From the NCBI GenBank assembly GCA_014465955.1, contig JACTVT010000055.1, positions 1 to 14,394 of the forward strand: a stretch of DNA of 14,394 nt, given 5' to 3'. The notes below the pieces were generated by a model that did no database searches, was not told where the DNA came from, and saw only the letters and a program-made list of their open reading frames with translations. This document shows positions 5,927 through 12,548 of this stretch, piece by piece. The DNA comes from Eubacterium sp. (GTDB lineage: Bacteria; Bacillota; Clostridia; Oscillospirales; Acutalibacteraceae). Within the stretch, counting starts at the first letter, position 1. The number at the start of each line of letters is the position of its first letter. The translations under genes and the position numbers were made by a program.

Positions 5927-6439
5927 GTGAGCAATTTAAACAAAGATGACGGCAGATTTGTTGAAGCCGCCGTTTTAAATCATTATGACGAAATATACCT
6001 TTTCATATTAAGACGGTGCGGCAGTGAAGAAAACGCAAAAGACATCTGCCAGAACACATTTATGAAACTTGCCTCGTCTGCCAAAACATACACCGAACAG
6101 GGCAAAATACGCGCCTACCTCTTTAAAATCGCAATCAACTGCTGCAATGATTACTACAGAAACGAAAAAAATCGCCTGCCTCTTTTCAGTGCTGAAAATC
6201 TTGCCGCAGAAAGCGAAAAAAGCCCGCCGCATATTGCCGAGGCAAAGGAAAAACAGGCACGTGTTATAAAAACACTTTCAAAACTGCCCCCCGCCCAGAA
6301 GGACATACTTCTTCTGCGCTACTGCCACGATATGAAGCCGCGCGAAATTGCCGCCTGCCTTTCAATACCTGTTGCAACAGTTAAAACACGGCTTAGCAGA
6401 GCCAAAAAATCTTTTATTAAGGAGTGGGAAAATGACTGA
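5927..6439 (+). CDS. ECF-type (sigma-70 family) RNA polymerase sigma factor
   Basis: A 170-residue two-domain sigma factor. Region 2 is about residues 14-80 (HYDEIYLFILRRCGSEENAKDICQNTFMKL, then KIRAYLFKIAINCCNDYYR). Region 4 is about 112-165 (LPPAQKDILLLRY, then the helix-turn-helix PREIAACLSIPVATVKTRLSRAKK). There are no regions 1 or 3, as in the ECF group. GTG at 5927 is chosen as start because AAGGAGG (5913-5919) sits seven bases upstream. The in-frame ATG at 5909 overlaps that site and has none of its own. It heads an operon with a membrane protein and an ABC exporter and probably controls it in response to envelope or antimicrobial stress. That role is inferred from layout. Its stop overlaps the next gene by 8 bases. 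Confidence 0.92.
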   Translation: MSNLNKDDGRFVEAAVLNHYDEIYLFILRRCGSEENAKDICQNTFMKLASSAKTYTEQGKIRAYLFKIAINCCNDYYRNEKNRLPLFSAENLAAESEKSPPHIAEAKEKQARVIKTLSKLPPAQKDILLLRYCHDMKPREIAACLSIPVATVKTRLSRAKKSFIKEWEND

Positions 6440-7211
6440 CAGCGAACTGAAAAACCTTTTAAATTCAATCGGCACGGCTCCCGATTCAAAAAGCAAACAA
6501 AAAACGCTTGAAAAAGCACTTCAATGCGCCCGAAAAAGGGTTAAGCCGATACCGATGAAAGCCTTTATTTTAAATCAGATTCATTACATTAAACCACTGC
6601 ACCCGGTTATGTGCCTGCTGCTGATGCTTGCAACGCCTGTGCTTGCCGCATTCTGCAACAAATTACAATTGATTCTGTTTATCAGCCTTTACGTGCCGCT
6701 GCTTTCGTGCATAACGGTGCCGCAGGTGATCAGCCAACTTAATTCAGGTATGATGGAACTTGAAAGTTCAACATTTTACAGTGCAGGCACTGTTTTGTCT
6801 GCACGGCTGGTTATTTACGGCATTACAAACTTCACCGCCGTTTTCCTGTCGGCAGTATTTACGGCAACCGTTTCGGGCAGTTTTATGTGGATTTTGCTTT
6901 TTGAAATCGCACTGTTTACGGCAAGTTCGCTGATTTCGCTTGCATTTTCGGTCATTATGCAAAATCAGTATTCCGCCGCCGCAGGAGCAGCAGTAAACAC
7001 CATACTCGCAATCGGGCTTTATTCTGCTATGCAAAATGCAGTCAAATCTGCACTGAAAGCAGAGGAGATTCTGCATTTTACAAATTTTATAAACTATACT
7101 GCACTCGGCATAACCGCAGTATTAACAACCGTTCTGCTTGCAGGCGCCCTGTGGCTTTTGCGCAGAAATTATAATTTTAACGGAGAAATCTTATGGAAAT
7201 TACACTCGTAA
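6432..7211 (+). CDS. Polytopic membrane protein, possible anti-sigma or transporter subunit
   Basis: A 259-residue protein not recognised as a named family. Residues 1-60 are a polar, Lys-rich cytosolic segment (TDSELKNLLNSIG, then KALQCARKRVKP). About six hydrophobic segments follow, ending with an Arg-rich cytosolic tail. ATG 6432 is preferred over 6348 because AAGGAG (6419-6424) precedes it and because 6348 lies well inside the sigma region 4 coding sequence. Position directly after an ECF sigma gene, with an 8-base overlap and a short cytosolic N-terminus before the membrane segments, fits a membrane anti-sigma factor. No ZAS zinc motif (HxxxCxxC) is visible. Equally, it may be a third permease-like subunit of the ABC system. 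It overlaps the ATPase gene by 19 bases. Confidence 0.7.
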   Translation: MTDSELKNLLNSIGTAPDSKSKQKTLEKALQCARKRVKPIPMKAFILNQIHYIKPLHPVMCLLLMLATPVLAAFCNKLQLILFISLYVPLLSCITVPQVISQLNSGMMELESSTFYSAGTVLSARLVIYGITNFTAVFLSAVFTATVSGSFMWILLFEIALFTASSLISLAFSVIMQNQYSAAAGAAVNTILAIGLYSAMQNAVKSALKAEEILHFTNFINYTALGITAVLTTVLLAGALWLLRRNYNFNGEILWKLHS

Positions 7212-7897
7212 ACATTTCAAAAAGTTATAAAAATACAAAAGCCGTGAGAGATGTAAATCTGACGCTTACAAACGGCATAACCGCCCTGCTCGGCGCAAAC
7301 GGCAGCGGCAAAACAACCCTGCTGCGCATTATTACAACCGTGCTGAAACCCGACAGCGGCTCTGTTTTCTTTGAAGGCAGCAACATTATTGAAGACGGCG
7401 ACGATTTTCGTGCCGTGCTCGGCTATCTGCCCCAAAATTTCGGCTACTATAAGGAATTCACCGCACTTGATTTTATGCTTTACCTGTCCTCGCTCAAAGG
7501 GCTTGACGGCAAAACGGCAATACAGAAAACAGATGAACTGCTTGAATTCACGGGTCTTACCGACGTGAAAAAGAAAAAAATCAAAACCTTTTCGGGCGGA
7601 ATGATTCAAAGGCTTGGTATTGCGCAGGCTCTGCTCAATGACCCCGAAGTGCTTGTGCTCGACGAGCCGACCTCGGGGCTTGACCCAAAAGAGCGAATCC
7701 GTTTCAGAAAACTGCTTGAAAAAATTTCAAAAGACAAAATTATCATCTATTCAACGCATATTATTTCGGATATTTCCGAAATCGCAAACCGCGTTCTGCT
7801 TATGAACGAAGGCGTTATTGCCGAGGATACAACTGTTGATAAAATCAGCGACCTTTGCATTAAATATTTCGGTGAGGGGAGCGAACTTGATGGTTAA
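7193..7897 (+). CDS. ABC transporter ATP-binding protein
   Basis: A 234-residue ATPase with a complete motif set: Walker A GANGSGKTT (34-42), Q-loop in YLPQNFGYY, signature FSGGMIQRLGIAQAL (SGG at 134-136), Walker B VLVLDEP with D157 and E158, and H-loop STHIISD (H189). Its closest type is the ABC-2 exporter group (NatA/CcmA/bacitracin-like), usually paired with separate permeases, which here follow directly. GGAG (7182-7185) lies seven bases before ATG 7193, and the start overlaps the upstream membrane gene. It probably energises export of, or protection against, a membrane-active compound. The substrate cannot be read from sequence. Confidence 0.95.
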   Translation: MEITLVNISKSYKNTKAVRDVNLTLTNGITALLGANGSGKTTLLRIITTVLKPDSGSVFFEGSNIIEDGDDFRAVLGYLPQNFGYYKEFTALDFMLYLSSLKGLDGKTAIQKTDELLEFTGLTDVKKKKIKTFSGGMIQRLGIAQALLNDPEVLVLDEPTSGLDPKERIRFRKLLEKISKDKIIIYSTHIISDISEIANRVLLMNEGVIAEDTTVDKISDLCIKYFGEGSELDG

Positions 7898-9170
7898 ATA
7901 CGAACTGAAAAAGTTATTTTCAAACAAATTTGTTGCCGTATCATTTATTCTGATTGCACTGATTGTTGCAGGCACGGCAATCTATTCCTTTTCACTTTAC
8001 AAAAATAACTCCTGCTCTACACCCTACATACTGCTGAAAAAAGGCGTTCTGCCCGATACAACCGTAACGACAGACAACGTGAAGGACCTTATGGCACGTT
8101 ATGACGAAATTATTCAGAATGACGATAATTACGCCGTTTTTGATGATACTTCAAACAGACGGCACAATATGTCCCTTCACGGAAAATACAGTAAAAGAAT
8201 ATTTGAATTAACCGACAAAACATCGCTCACGCCCGAGGAAGAGGAAGAACTGAATTTTCTTTACACATATGAAATCAACGACGAAATGTATCCCGAATTT
8301 TCGGCACTCGAATATATGCTTTCGGATTTCACATCAAAGCATCAGAATTTTAACCCCGAATTATACAAGGGCACAATATGGGACAATTCCGATTTCCCGA
8401 TGGGCTCTGATGAATCGGGTCTGATTTATACAGAAGGCTACGACGTAAGAGATGCTTATCAGGTTGAAAACGGCATAACCTACGGCAGAAATTTCGGCTG
8501 GCGTGAACTTATGGACACGGGCTCATTTGCAGTTGCGCTGATTCTTGCCGTTGCCGCCGCAATCGGCGCCGTTATCATTTTTACAGGCGAATACACGGGC
8601 AAAACAGACATGCTGATTATGTCCTGCTCAAAGGGCAAACGCAAAATTGTGAAAGCAAAACTGCTTGCAGGCTGGCTGTTTTCGGTTATCATAACGGTTT
8701 ACTATTTTGCCGTTACGCTTCTTATGTTTGGATGCCTGTTTTCGCTTGACGGTATAAATACATCTTCGCAAACCTTTATCGGCGGCAGAATTTTAACTTA
8801 CGGCGAGGCGTTTCTTCTGATGTTTTTCTGCACGATTGCCTGCATAAGCGCAATTATGATTACCGCACTTGCAGTAGCCTCATTCTGCACAAAAACAATG
8901 CCGTCAATCCTGCTTATTTTCATAATCACGCTTCTGCCTTTTATCATCGACTTTGCAGTTTATATTCCGAACGATACCGTAAGAAACATACTTTACCTGC
9001 TTCCGCCTAATGCAATTCTGCTTGATTTCGGCTACAGCCATTTCTGGCTGATCGGCAAAAACACGATTATTGAATCGCACGTTTATATTATCCCTGTTGC
9101 ATTAATTCAGACGCTGATATTTGCTCCACTAATGAATATCGGGTGGAAAAAGCATAAAATCCTGAATTAA
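7890..9170 (+). CDS. ABC-2-type permease with large extracytoplasmic domain (paralogue 1)
   Basis: A 426-residue membrane protein. One N-terminal membrane helix (about 14-35) follows the short cytosolic MVKYELKKLFSNK. A polar, acidic extracytoplasmic region spans about 36-205, and about five further helices run from residue 212 to the end. This is the usual ABC-2 layout. ATG 7890 is chosen because AGGGGAG (7875-7881) precedes it. The open frame extends upstream to 7818 only inside the ATPase gene. It overlaps the ATPase stop by 8 bases. It resembles the next protein in the N-terminus (ELKKLF), in ENGITY..FGW before the second helix and in GR(I/V)LT, so the two arose by tandem duplication. Its outer domain is about 60 residues longer than its partner's. 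Confidence 0.85.
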   Translation: MVKYELKKLFSNKFVAVSFILIALIVAGTAIYSFSLYKNNSCSTPYILLKKGVLPDTTVTTDNVKDLMARYDEIIQNDDNYAVFDDTSNRRHNMSLHGKYSKRIFELTDKTSLTPEEEEELNFLYTYEINDEMYPEFSALEYMLSDFTSKHQNFNPELYKGTIWDNSDFPMGSDESGLIYTEGYDVRDAYQVENGITYGRNFGWRELMDTGSFAVALILAVAAAIGAVIIFTGEYTGKTDMLIMSCSKGKRKIVKAKLLAGWLFSVIITVYYFAVTLLMFGCLFSLDGINTSSQTFIGGRILTYGEAFLLMFFCTIACISAIMITALAVASFCTKTMPSILLIFIITLLPFIIDFAVYIPNDTVRNILYLLPPNAILLDFGYSHFWLIGKNTIIESHVYIIPVALIQTLIFAPLMNIGWKKHKILN

Positions 9171-9183
9171 CGGGGGTGAATTT

Positions 9184-10293
9184 ATGCTGAAATCAGAACT
9201 GAAAAAACTTTTTAAAAGCCGTTATATAATTGTAACTTTAATTCTGACCGCCGCCGTTATTTTCGGCTTTGCCGCCTATACACATTCGCTTTATGAAAGC
9301 CAAAAATATTACGCAATTGAAAGCGTTTTGCTTGACAGCAGAAAATTCACGCCGATAACCGTTACAAAAGACAACATTGAAAGCCTTGAAAACAGGCTGG
9401 CAGAACTTGAAGAAGATACAGACGAGTATCAAATTTTAAACTATGTAACTCAAAACTGGCGGTGGACGGAATACTGCACCACGCTTGATTATTTTGCAAA
9501 CTATAAGGGCGTTTTTACAAAATCAACAGACGGACTGCCGCCTCAGCAAAAGTGTGAATATGAAAGGGATGTGACACGCATTGAAAACGGCATAACGTAC
9601 GCATCTTCTTTTGGCTGGAGCGAAATGCTCAAATCGGGCACGGCGGTTCTGCCCGTAATTATTTTTCTGATAATTATTCTTGCCGCCGCTGAACTCACAA
9701 GCAACGAGCACGAAACGGGTATGTATCAACTGATGATAAGCAGCAAAAACGGGCGTAATAAAATTATCAGAACAAAAACAGGCGCGCTGGTGCTGTTTTC
9801 AGTCATTCTTTCAATGATGTACGGCATTGCACTGCTGATTTCATTTTCTGCATTTTTCACATTAAGCGGCTCAAAAGCCGATTCGGCAATGGTGCTTTTC
9901 GGCAGGGTGCTCACCTTTAATCAGTGCTTTATAATTATGATGATAATGCTGACTGTTTCGGCCGCCGCATCGGCACTTGCCGCTTTAGGCATATCGTGCC
10001 TGTGCAGAAAAAATATCAATGCCTGCGGCATAAATATTATGATACTGCTGCTTGCGCTGATTTTCGGGCATTTCTTTAATTTCATCAGCGATAATATGAA
10101 CGGCTTTACGCAGTCACTGCCCGTCAATATTCCGCTGATAGATTACGGCATCGCCGAATATCGGGAATACACAAGGGACAGCGTTATACTCGGCGCATAC
10201 AATATCCTCGCACCGTTTATACCGATGTGCATTATAACCGCCGCCCTCTCCCTGCCCGTAATCCTGAAAAATTGGGTCAAAACAGTAAAATAA
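9184..10293 (+). CDS. ABC-2-type permease (paralogue 2)
   Basis: A 369-residue membrane protein that is paralogous to the preceding one. It opens with MLKSELKKLFKSRY and has a first helix at about 15-34, a shorter outer domain (35-150) ending in ENGITYASSFGW, and then about five helices. The region after the second helix, NEHETGMYQLMISSKNGRNKI, corresponds to GEYTGKTDMLIMSCSKGKRKI of paralogue 1. That is the cytosolic loop expected to contact the ATPase. A GGGGGTG ribosome site (9171-9177) precedes the ATG, and the gene starts 13 bases after the previous stop. The two permeases probably form a heterodimer with two copies of the ATPase. Confidence 0.85.
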   Translation: MLKSELKKLFKSRYIIVTLILTAAVIFGFAAYTHSLYESQKYYAIESVLLDSRKFTPITVTKDNIESLENRLAELEEDTDEYQILNYVTQNWRWTEYCTTLDYFANYKGVFTKSTDGLPPQQKCEYERDVTRIENGITYASSFGWSEMLKSGTAVLPVIIFLIIILAAAELTSNEHETGMYQLMISSKNGRNKIIRTKTGALVLFSVILSMMYGIALLISFSAFFTLSGSKADSAMVLFGRVLTFNQCFIIMMIMLTVSAAASALAALGISCLCRKNINACGINIMILLLALIFGHFFNFISDNMNGFTQSLPVNIPLIDYGIAEYREYTRDSVILGAYNILAPFIPMCIITAALSLPVILKNWVKTVK

Positions 10294-10306
10294 TAAAATA
10301 AAAACA

Positions 10307-10329
10307 CGGGAGGGCACAGAGACCCACCC
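10307..10329 (-). repeat. GTAG-family hairpin, type C, foot lost
   Basis: GGGAGGG (10308-10314), CACAGAGA, and CCCACCC (10323-10329) are followed by GATG instead of CTAC. It is a decayed member, 14 bases after the permease stop. Confidence 0.55.
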
Positions 10330-10356
10330 GATGTAATGAATAATGAATGATGAAAA

Positions 10357-10384
10357 ATGAATAATTTCGGTTTGGTTGATTATA
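10357..10384 (+). repeat. AT-rich 28-base repeat, copy 2
   Basis: This matches the reverse complement of 3557-3584 at 27 of 28 positions. It sits between a type C remnant and a GTAG hairpin pair, while copy 1 also abuts GTAG-type sequence. The AT-rich block therefore looks like a regular part of a composite repeat. Confidence 0.7.
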
Positions 10385-10455
10385 CGGGCGGATGATATCC
10401 GCCCCTACGATGGCGTTATTGTAACACCGTAGGGGCAGGTCTCTGTGCCTGCCCG
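10385..10455. repeat. Head-to-head pair of GTAG-foot hairpins (types D and A)
   Basis: Minus-oriented type D has stem GGGCGGAT-GAT-ATCCGCCC (10386-10404) and foot CTAC (10405-10408). Plus-oriented type A has GTAG (10429-10432) and stem GGGCAGG / CCTGCCC (10433-10439 / 10448-10454). The two feet face each other across exactly 20 bases. The type A hairpin is followed by GTTATTGTTATTTTTTT (to about 10471), so this pair may also terminate the ABC operon, which has no other clear terminator. Confidence 0.75.
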
Positions 10456-10488
10456 TTATTGTTATTTTTTTGATTGGTGGATTTTTTT

Positions 10489-10640
10489 GTTAGACAAGAC
10501 AGAGGGAAAATTTCGCCGACGGGAGCATACGTGCTGTATGTGACCGAGCGGAATTTTGCCGATAACGCAGTAATACGGATTGCGGTGCCCAAAATTTATT
10601 ATCGCACGTAAATGTGCTCATAAATTTTGACCGCTGCAAA
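10489..10640 (+). repeat. Structured interspersed repeat downstream of SleB
   Basis: A non-coding block with the landmarks AGACAAGAC (near 10492), GAGCGGAATTTTGCCGATAACGCAG and GCCCAAAAT. Similar landmarks in the same order (AGACAAGGC, GAGC, AACGCAGTA) occur at 12395-12445. Its right part folds into a long hairpin: GCGGT/ACCGC (10582-10586/10630-10634), CAAAATTTAT/ATAAATTTTG (10590-10599/10620-10629) and inner GCAC/GTGC. Nothing further is recognised up to the SleB stop at 10709, except a small CCCGC-ACT-GCGGG hairpin. Confidence 0.5.
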
Positions 10641-10708
10641 TTCTTATTTCTCCCTGCCTCCCGCACTGCGGGCGGTCGAAAACGAATCGGAAAAAGACAC
10701 AATCAAAA

Positions 10709-11419
10709 TCACTTACAAAACTTATGATTGCCTATAACCGTCAACACCGGTCTCGAATGCATAAAACTGTTGGTGGTTTTTGAAGCATTGTAATAATAAA
10801 TCGCGCCGCCTGTAGGATCCCAGCCGTTGAGCGCATCCGTGGCGGCTTTTTTTGCGCTTTCTGCAACGGGCTGATACCAGTTGCTGTCGTTCACACAGGA
10901 AAATGCACCGTTCTGATAAACCACACCGCTGATTGAATCGGGAAAAGACGGGTGCGCAACACGGTTTAAAATAACTGCGCCGACAGCAACCTGACCCTCA
11001 TAACTCTCGCCCCTTGCCTCTGCCGAAATAACCTTGCCGAGAAGTTCAACATCTGCATTGGAATAAGTTGTGGAATTAGAACTGCTGCCGCCGAGACCGA
11101 GATAAAGCAGTGTGTTTTTGCCTGCAATGCCGTCTGCCGTAATACCTACACTTTTCTGAAATTTTTTCACGGCGCTTTGCGTCTGACTGCCGTAAATACC
11201 ATCTACACTGCCGCTGTAAAAGCCAAGTTCACGCAGTTTTTTCTGAATACTTTTAACTTCATTGCCTGTTGAGCCGTACTTTGAAAGCGCATAAACGGAA
11301 TCACGGTTGTGATTTTCAACAATATTGTAAACGGCATAGCCCGACACGCCTGCACCGACAATGATTGCAAACGAAATCAGGAAAATATAAAAATTACGAA
11401 AAGCCTTATAAACTGTCAT
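10709..11419 (-). CDS. sleB: Spore cortex-lytic enzyme, SleB-type cell wall hydrolase
   Basis: A 236-residue protein. Residues of about 10-30 form a signal-anchor helix. Residues of about 46-109 are a PG_binding_1 domain (GSTGNEVKSIQKKLRELGFY, DGIYGSQTQSAVKKFQ, DGIAGKNTL). Residues of about 122-236 are the SleB/CwlJ hydrolase_2 domain with AEARGE, where E134 is the likely catalytic glutamate, then GQVAVGAVILNR and GGAIYYYNASKT. SleB cleaves cortex peptidoglycan at muramic-delta-lactam sites during germination, which implies a spore former. The start at 11419 has an AGAGGTG site upstream; the longer frame to 11533 overlaps the neighbour's coding region. It lies 11 bases after the small membrane gene upstream, so the two are one transcript. 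The usual partner YpeB is not in the window. A vegetative wall hydrolase is the main alternative. Confidence 0.88.
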   Translation of the reverse strand: MTVYKAFRNFYIFLISFAIIVGAGVSGYAVYNIVENHNRDSVYALSKYGSTGNEVKSIQKKLRELGFYSGSVDGIYGSQTQSAVKKFQKSVGITADGIAGKNTLLYLGLGGSSSNSTTYSNADVELLGKVISAEARGESYEGQVAVGAVILNRVAHPSFPDSISGVVYQNGAFSCVNDSNWYQPVAESAKKAATDALNGWDPTGGAIYYYNASKTTNSFMHSRPVLTVIGNHKFCK

Positions 11420-11430
11420 AAAGAACACCT

Positions 11431-11697
11431 CTAACCGAAAAATTGAAGCAGATACGTAATTGCCACGCCTGCGCCTGCGCAGAGCACGCACTGCAGGGCG
11501 ATATACGCCGCCTGCTTTTTTGAACGCCTGCACTTCGGCGGTTTAACTGCCGTTTTCGAAACAAATTCTGCTTCCTTTTTTAATTTTGCCCTGTCTTCTT
11601 TGCTGTATTCAGGCTTAACGAAAAAAATTATTTTTTCAAAATACGGATTTTCCGTGTTCGTAACCTCTAATACCTGCCTGTTTACACCTTTTATCAT
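11431..11697 (-). CDS. Small single-pass membrane protein upstream of sleB
   Basis: An 88-residue protein of no family I can name with confidence. Residues 1-30 (MIKGVNRQVLEVTNTENPYF, then KIIFFVKPEYS) look like a short folded segment. Residues of about 33-66 are highly charged and basic (KPPKCRRSKKQ), and residues of about 68-86 are one membrane helix ending in QFFG at the C-terminus. The start at 11697 is supported by AAAGGA nine bases upstream; an in-frame ATG at 11739 lies inside a hairpin repeat and has no such site. The 11-base gap to sleB suggests a co-expressed partner, possibly tethered to the cytosolic face of the same membrane. It is not YpeB, which is far larger. Confidence 0.7.
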   Translation of the reverse strand: MIKGVNRQVLEVTNTENPYFEKIIFFVKPEYSKEDRAKLKKEAEFVSKTAVKPPKCRRSKKQAAYIALQCVLCAGAGVAITYLLQFFG

Positions 11698-11728
11698 TGT
11701 AACAATCCTTTCAATTTTTATAATTTCA

Positions 11729-11751
11729 CGGGAGGGCACAGAGACCCTCCA
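11729..11751 (-). repeat. GTAG-family hairpin, type C, foot lost
   Basis: GGGAGGG (11730-11736), CACAGAGA and CCCTCC (11745-11750) are followed by ATTA instead of C-CTAC. It lies 32 bases upstream of the start codon of the small sleB-linked gene, so within that operon's promoter or leader. Confidence 0.6.
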
Positions 11752-11772
11752 TTAATAATTTATTTAATTTTA

Positions 11773-11846
11773 CGGGAGGGCACGGAGACCCTCCCCTACT
11801 GCTATTTTTTGGTTGCTTTGTAGGGGCAGGTCTCTGCGCCTGCCCG
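11773..11846. repeat. Head-to-head pair of GTAG-foot hairpins (types C and A)
   Basis: Minus-oriented type C has a perfect stem GGGAGGG / CCCTCCC (11774-11780 / 11789-11795) and foot CTAC (11796-11799). Plus-oriented type A has GTAG (11820-11823) and stem GGGCAGG / CCTGCCC (11824-11830 / 11839-11845). The spacer is exactly 20 bases, the same as in the pair at 10385-10455, but its sequence differs. Confidence 0.8.
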
Positions 11847-12222
11847 TTATTTAAACAACAACGACGTTGAAACACATCACACCAAAAATCAATTTTTATA
11901 CAAATAGTCTTGTATTTTCCTGCCTGAAATATTCAATTTTTTCAAAATTCATTTTTGGTGAAAATTACATCAAAATAATACTTGACAAGGTTTTACGATA
12001 ACAATTTGTATATTGAACAGTAATGTTAAAATTGTGGAAAACTATGTGGAAAATGTTTAAAACCCAATGCAAATATGGCTTATTTTGGGGATTTTTCACT
12101 GTTGAAAAGTCAAAAAGGGCAAGTTTTCCTAACTTTACACATAGTTTTCAACAATTTGTAAAGTTACAAATTATTACAAAAATTTTTGTCTATTATGCTA
12201 TTTTTTATTTTGCACTTGACAA
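11847..12222. other. AT-rich non-coding region with inverted and direct repeats
   Basis: No convincing gene. CACCAAAAAT (11880-11889) is inverted at 11951-11960. The 13-mer ACTTGACAAGGTT occurs at 11980-11992 and again at 12214-12226. Between these copies lies a 25-base inverted repeat (12029-12053 versus 12133-12157, 22 of 25 matching). Each 13-mer contains TTGACA, but no good -10 follows the first, and the second runs into a MITE-like terminal repeat. Confidence 0.6.
12029..12157. repeat. Inverted repeat carrying DnaA-box-like sequences
   Basis: On the minus strand the left arm reads TTTTCCACA-TAG-TTTTCCACA, two tandem 9-mers each differing from the DnaA box TTATCCACA at one position. The right arm (12133-12157) is a weaker inverted copy with TTTACACA and TTTTCAACA. 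No replication gene lies nearby, so a DnaA-titrating or regulatory cluster, or a chance palindrome, is likelier than the origin itself. Confidence 0.4.
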
Positions 12223-12496
12223 GGTTGAAACCAACTGGAGATAAAAGGTTTTGGAAGGCAAAATTTCCCTGATACTTGTTCAAAAGCCTCGGAATACGAC
12301 AGTATTCCTGCATTTTTGAACTGCGTCTGAGAAAAATTTTTTGCCTGACAAAACTGCTTCGCACCTGAAATGAAATATTTTTGATGAGAGACAAGGCAAA
12401 AAGCACAGTCAAACTATCGTTTGGCGAGCATTTTTAACGCAGTATATCGCAAAAATATTTCATTATCAGGCTTTAATTCTCTAGTTGGCTTCAACC
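12223..12496. mobile_element. MITE-like element, 274 bp, with terminal inverted repeats
   Basis: The ends are inverted copies: GGTTGAAACCAACTGGAGA (12223-12241) against the reverse complement of 12478-12496 (17 of 19 match). Inside is a nested inverted repeat whose arms share ATGAAATATTTTTG (about 12363-12383 and 12449-12470), bracketing the landmarks AGACAAGGC, GAGCATTTTTAACGCAG. There is no transposase and no plausible coding frame. A target-site duplication is not evident. Confidence 0.65.
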
Positions 12497-12513
12497 GAGA
12501 TTTATGGTATAAT
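12485..12513 (+). promoter_or_regulatory. Promoter of the DNA glycosylase gene, built across a MITE end
   Basis: The extended -10 TGGTATAAT (TATAAT at 12508-12513) has TTGGCT (12485-12490) 17 bases upstream as a 4-of-6 match to the -35 consensus. The -35 lies within the right terminal repeat of the MITE-like element, and the -10 lies just outside it. Confidence 0.65.
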
Positions 12514-12548
12514 TTATTAAGAAAAACAGAGGAGAAATTATACAGATA

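Noticed and set aside
10490..10702. 70-residue open frame on the minus strand downstream of sleB
   Set aside because: It lies entirely in the structured repeat block and has no ribosome site.
12029..12157. Chromosomal replication origin
   Set aside because: There are only two near-consensus boxes, and no dnaA, dnaN or other usual origin neighbours in the window.
12023..12244. 73-residue open frame on the plus strand
   Set aside because: It has no ribosome site, runs through the DnaA-box-like inverted repeat and into the MITE end, and its composition follows the AT-rich DNA.
12164..12412. 82-residue open frame on the minus strand inside the MITE-like element
   Set aside because: It crosses the terminal repeat boundary and has no ribosome site; it is a by-product of the repeat.
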